Source: Gemmatimonadota bacterium (lineage in GTDB: Bacteria; Gemmatimonadota; Gemmatimonadetes; Longimicrobiales; RSA9). From it: 44,316 bases of DNA. The stretch is from contig JBDLIA010000020.1 in NCBI GenBank assembly GCA_039715185.1, positions 1-44,316 on the forward strand. Reading direction: 5' to 3'. Positions 43,066 through 44,316 of this stretch are shown here, in pieces. Positions within the stretch are counted from its first letter, which is position 1; each line of letters opens with the position of its first letter. The notes beneath the pieces were generated by a model. The model made no database searches, was not told the DNA's origin, and saw only the letters and a list, made by a program, of their open reading frames with translations. A program made the position numbers and the translations under genes.

Positions 43066-43938
43066 CTAGGCGGCGCTCCAGAAGCCCGAGAGCGCCGCGC
43101 CGTCCGGACTCTCGCGGAGCTTCTCGAAGGCCCGGTTGCGAATCTGGCGGATGCGCTCGCGAGTTACGCCGAGCAGCGAGCCGATTTCCTCCAGCGTGCG
43201 CTCCTCGCCGTCGTCCAGCCCGTAGTACAGGTAGAGGATCTTGCGTTCCCGCTCGGTCAGGTACTTCTCGAACATCCGGTCCAGGAATTCCCGGCGCGCC
43301 TGATGCTCGACGGTATTCTCGATGTCGTCGCCCTCGGCCCCCGCGAAGCGCTCTCCGAACGAGGCGCTGTCGCGGTCTCCTCTGTCGATGGGCGCGTCGA
43401 GCGAAAGCTCGGAAGCGGCTACCCGACGCAGCGCCCGGATCGTCTCCAGAGGCTCCTGCATCTCGTCCGCGATTTCCTGATCGGAGGGAGTCCGACCCAA
43501 CTGCTGCGTGAGCGCGGTCTCCGTGCGCGAAAGCTTGACCAGGTTGGAGTTCTGATTCAGCGGAATTCGCACCGAACGGGTCTGTTCGGCCAGAGCCTGC
43601 AGCACGGTTTGGCGGATCCACCAGACGGCGTAGGAGATGAACTTCACGCCCTTATCCGGATCGAATTTCTTGACCGCTTTCAGCAGGCCTTCGTTGCCGA
43701 TGCATACCAGCTCGGCCAGGCCCAATCCTCGCCCTTGATACTTCTTCACGTAGGAGATTACGAATCGCAGATTCGCGGTGACCAGGCGTTCCGCGGCTTC
43801 CTTGTCGCCCTCGCGAGCACGCCGCGCCAGCGCGCGCTCCTCCAGGGGATGCTCGATCAGAGGGTACTTCTCTACATCGAACAAGTACTGATCGAAGGAA
43901 TCCAGGGCGCGGGACTCTGCAAACATGGATCGCGACAT
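43066..43938 (-). CDS. rpoD: RpoD-type sigma-70 factor (compact, no region 1.1)
   Basis: 290 residues from an ATG at 43938. All conserved regions are present. Region 1.2 is DQYLFDVEKYPLIEHPLEE, region 2 is LVTANLRFVISYVKKYQGRG with FISYAVWWIRQTV, region 3 is SVRIPLNQNSNLVKL, and region 4.2 is EEIGSLLGVTRERIRQIRN. It lacks the long N-terminal region 1.1, as do primary sigma factors in several phyla including Gemmatimonadota, so it may be the housekeeping factor; a group 2 factor is also possible. The start has no obvious ribosome site, and an ATG at 43926 is an alternative. Only 26 bp separate it from a terminator-like hairpin, so its mRNA must read through that structure. Confidence 0.9.
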   Translation of the reverse strand: MSRSMFAESRALDSFDQYLFDVEKYPLIEHPLEERALARRAREGDKEAAERLVTANLRFVISYVKKYQGRGLGLAELVCIGNEGLLKAVKKFDPDKGVKFISYAVWWIRQTVLQALAEQTRSVRIPLNQNSNLVKLSRTETALTQQLGRTPSDQEIADEMQEPLETIRALRRVAASELSLDAPIDRGDRDSASFGERFAGAEGDDIENTVEHQARREFLDRMFEKYLTERERKILYLYYGLDDGEERTLEEIGSLLGVTRERIRQIRNRAFEKLRESPDGAALSGFWSAA

Positions 43939-43964
43939 ATCTGGATCGGTCGGGTTACGGAGAC

Positions 43965-44008
43965 AAAAAAAGCAGCGGGTCGCACTGTCTGGGTGCGCGC
44001 GCCGCTGC
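43965..44008 (-). terminator. Terminator-like hairpin in the sigma factor leader
   Basis: On the minus strand GCAGCGG pairs with CCGCTGC, with an inner CGCAC/GTGCG helix, followed at once by seven U. It lies between a good promoter (44100-44128) and the sigma gene start (43938). It therefore looks like an attenuator rather than the end of another gene. Confidence 0.75.
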
Positions 44009-44099
44009 CACTGGGCTCAAGAACCGCGTCTCAATGCGTCGCAATAAGACAAGCGAAGTCTCTTCCCTACGATTCTGTGTGCCAAGGTTAGAACGAAAG

Positions 44100-44128
44100 A
44101 ATATATTCCTGGGGCCGATCGAGATCAA
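44100..44128 (-). promoter_or_regulatory. Putative promoter of the sigma factor gene
   Basis: On the minus strand TTGATC (44128-44123), a 17-nt spacer and TATATT (44105-44100). Transcription would start near 44093, giving a leader of about 155 nt. A 22-codon frame starting at TTG 44085 lies at the very 5' end (it stops at 44017), without a ribosome site. Confidence 0.65.
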
Positions 44129-44151
44129 CCCTTTAGGATCGAAATTCCGTG

Positions 44152-44316
44152 CTAGTGTACCGTTGCAGAAGTCCCGTAGGCATTCGGCTCGCGCTGCATC
44201 CCGCGGATGCGGCGTTCGAACTCCTTGCCGTAGCGACGGCTACGGCGCGTCGTTCCGCCTTGCCCCGCGGGCGCATCACGCGCCTCGGTGCACACGGGAC
44301 TTCCGCGCCGGCACAC
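44152..44316. mobile_element. MITE-A copy 2 (cut by the window end)
   Basis: 165 bp starting with CTAG, identical to copy 1 apart from four substitutions that I can count. The expected last five bases, including the right CTAG, fall outside the window. It lies just upstream of the sigma factor promoter. Confidence 0.8.

Overview
The window is a piece of a high-GC bacterial chromosome. A GWxTD-type protein, an arylsulfotransferase-like lipoprotein, a compact RpoD-type sigma factor and frequent GTGA/ATGA/TTGA gene overlaps together suggest a member of the Gemmatimonadota or a close relative. This is an inference from gene content; there is no rRNA gene here to confirm it. No tRNA, CRISPR array or integrase was found.

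Left part (1-7083). A leftward cluster holds a VLCAD-like acyl-CoA dehydrogenase, a GroES-like protein and Hsp33, joined by overlapping stop and start codons, followed by a lytic transglycosylase cut by the window edge. Rightward there is a GEMM-I cyclic-dinucleotide riboswitch (4234-4323), a predicted 49-residue membrane protein and an intrinsic terminator. Then come an arylsulfotransferase-like lipoprotein and, overlapping it, a protein with a possible PD-(D/E)XK nuclease signature.

Island (7084-18304). A perfect 67-bp direct repeat, equal to the last codons of an acyl-CoA dehydrogenase gene, flanks about 11.2 kb of lower-GC accessory DNA. It carries a secreted Rhs/YD-repeat protein with a variable C-terminus and an adjacent putative immunity gene. 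It also holds a four-gene overlapping operon (unknown, GNAT, HicB-like, broken AlbA_2/Schlafen-like), a DUF3800 gene, a small lipoprotein with a decayed partial duplicate, and fused gene fragments. It looks like an element integrated at the 3' end of a protein-coding gene that has lost its recombinase.

Central part (18238-30737). The acyl-CoA dehydrogenase is transcribed leftward behind a long leader that has attenuator-like features and contains a MITE. Divergently, a gcvH promoter drives gcvH, a UPF0173 hydrolase, a fused gcvP and a lipoate ligase-like gene: glycine decarboxylation with lipoylation of its H protein, but without gcvT. A five-gene oligopeptide/dipeptide ABC transporter operon follows.

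Right part (30878-44316). Here lie a GWxTD protein, an ExbB/TolQ channel protein, a soluble lytic transglycosylase, a cold-shock protein, DNA polymerase I with a degenerate proofreading domain, SSB, an outer-membrane barrel protein and the sigma factor. The sigma factor sits behind a promoter and a terminator-like hairpin. Two families of short inverted-repeat elements (MITE-A and MITE-B) are inserted at CTAG sites, in two places exactly at TAG stop codons.
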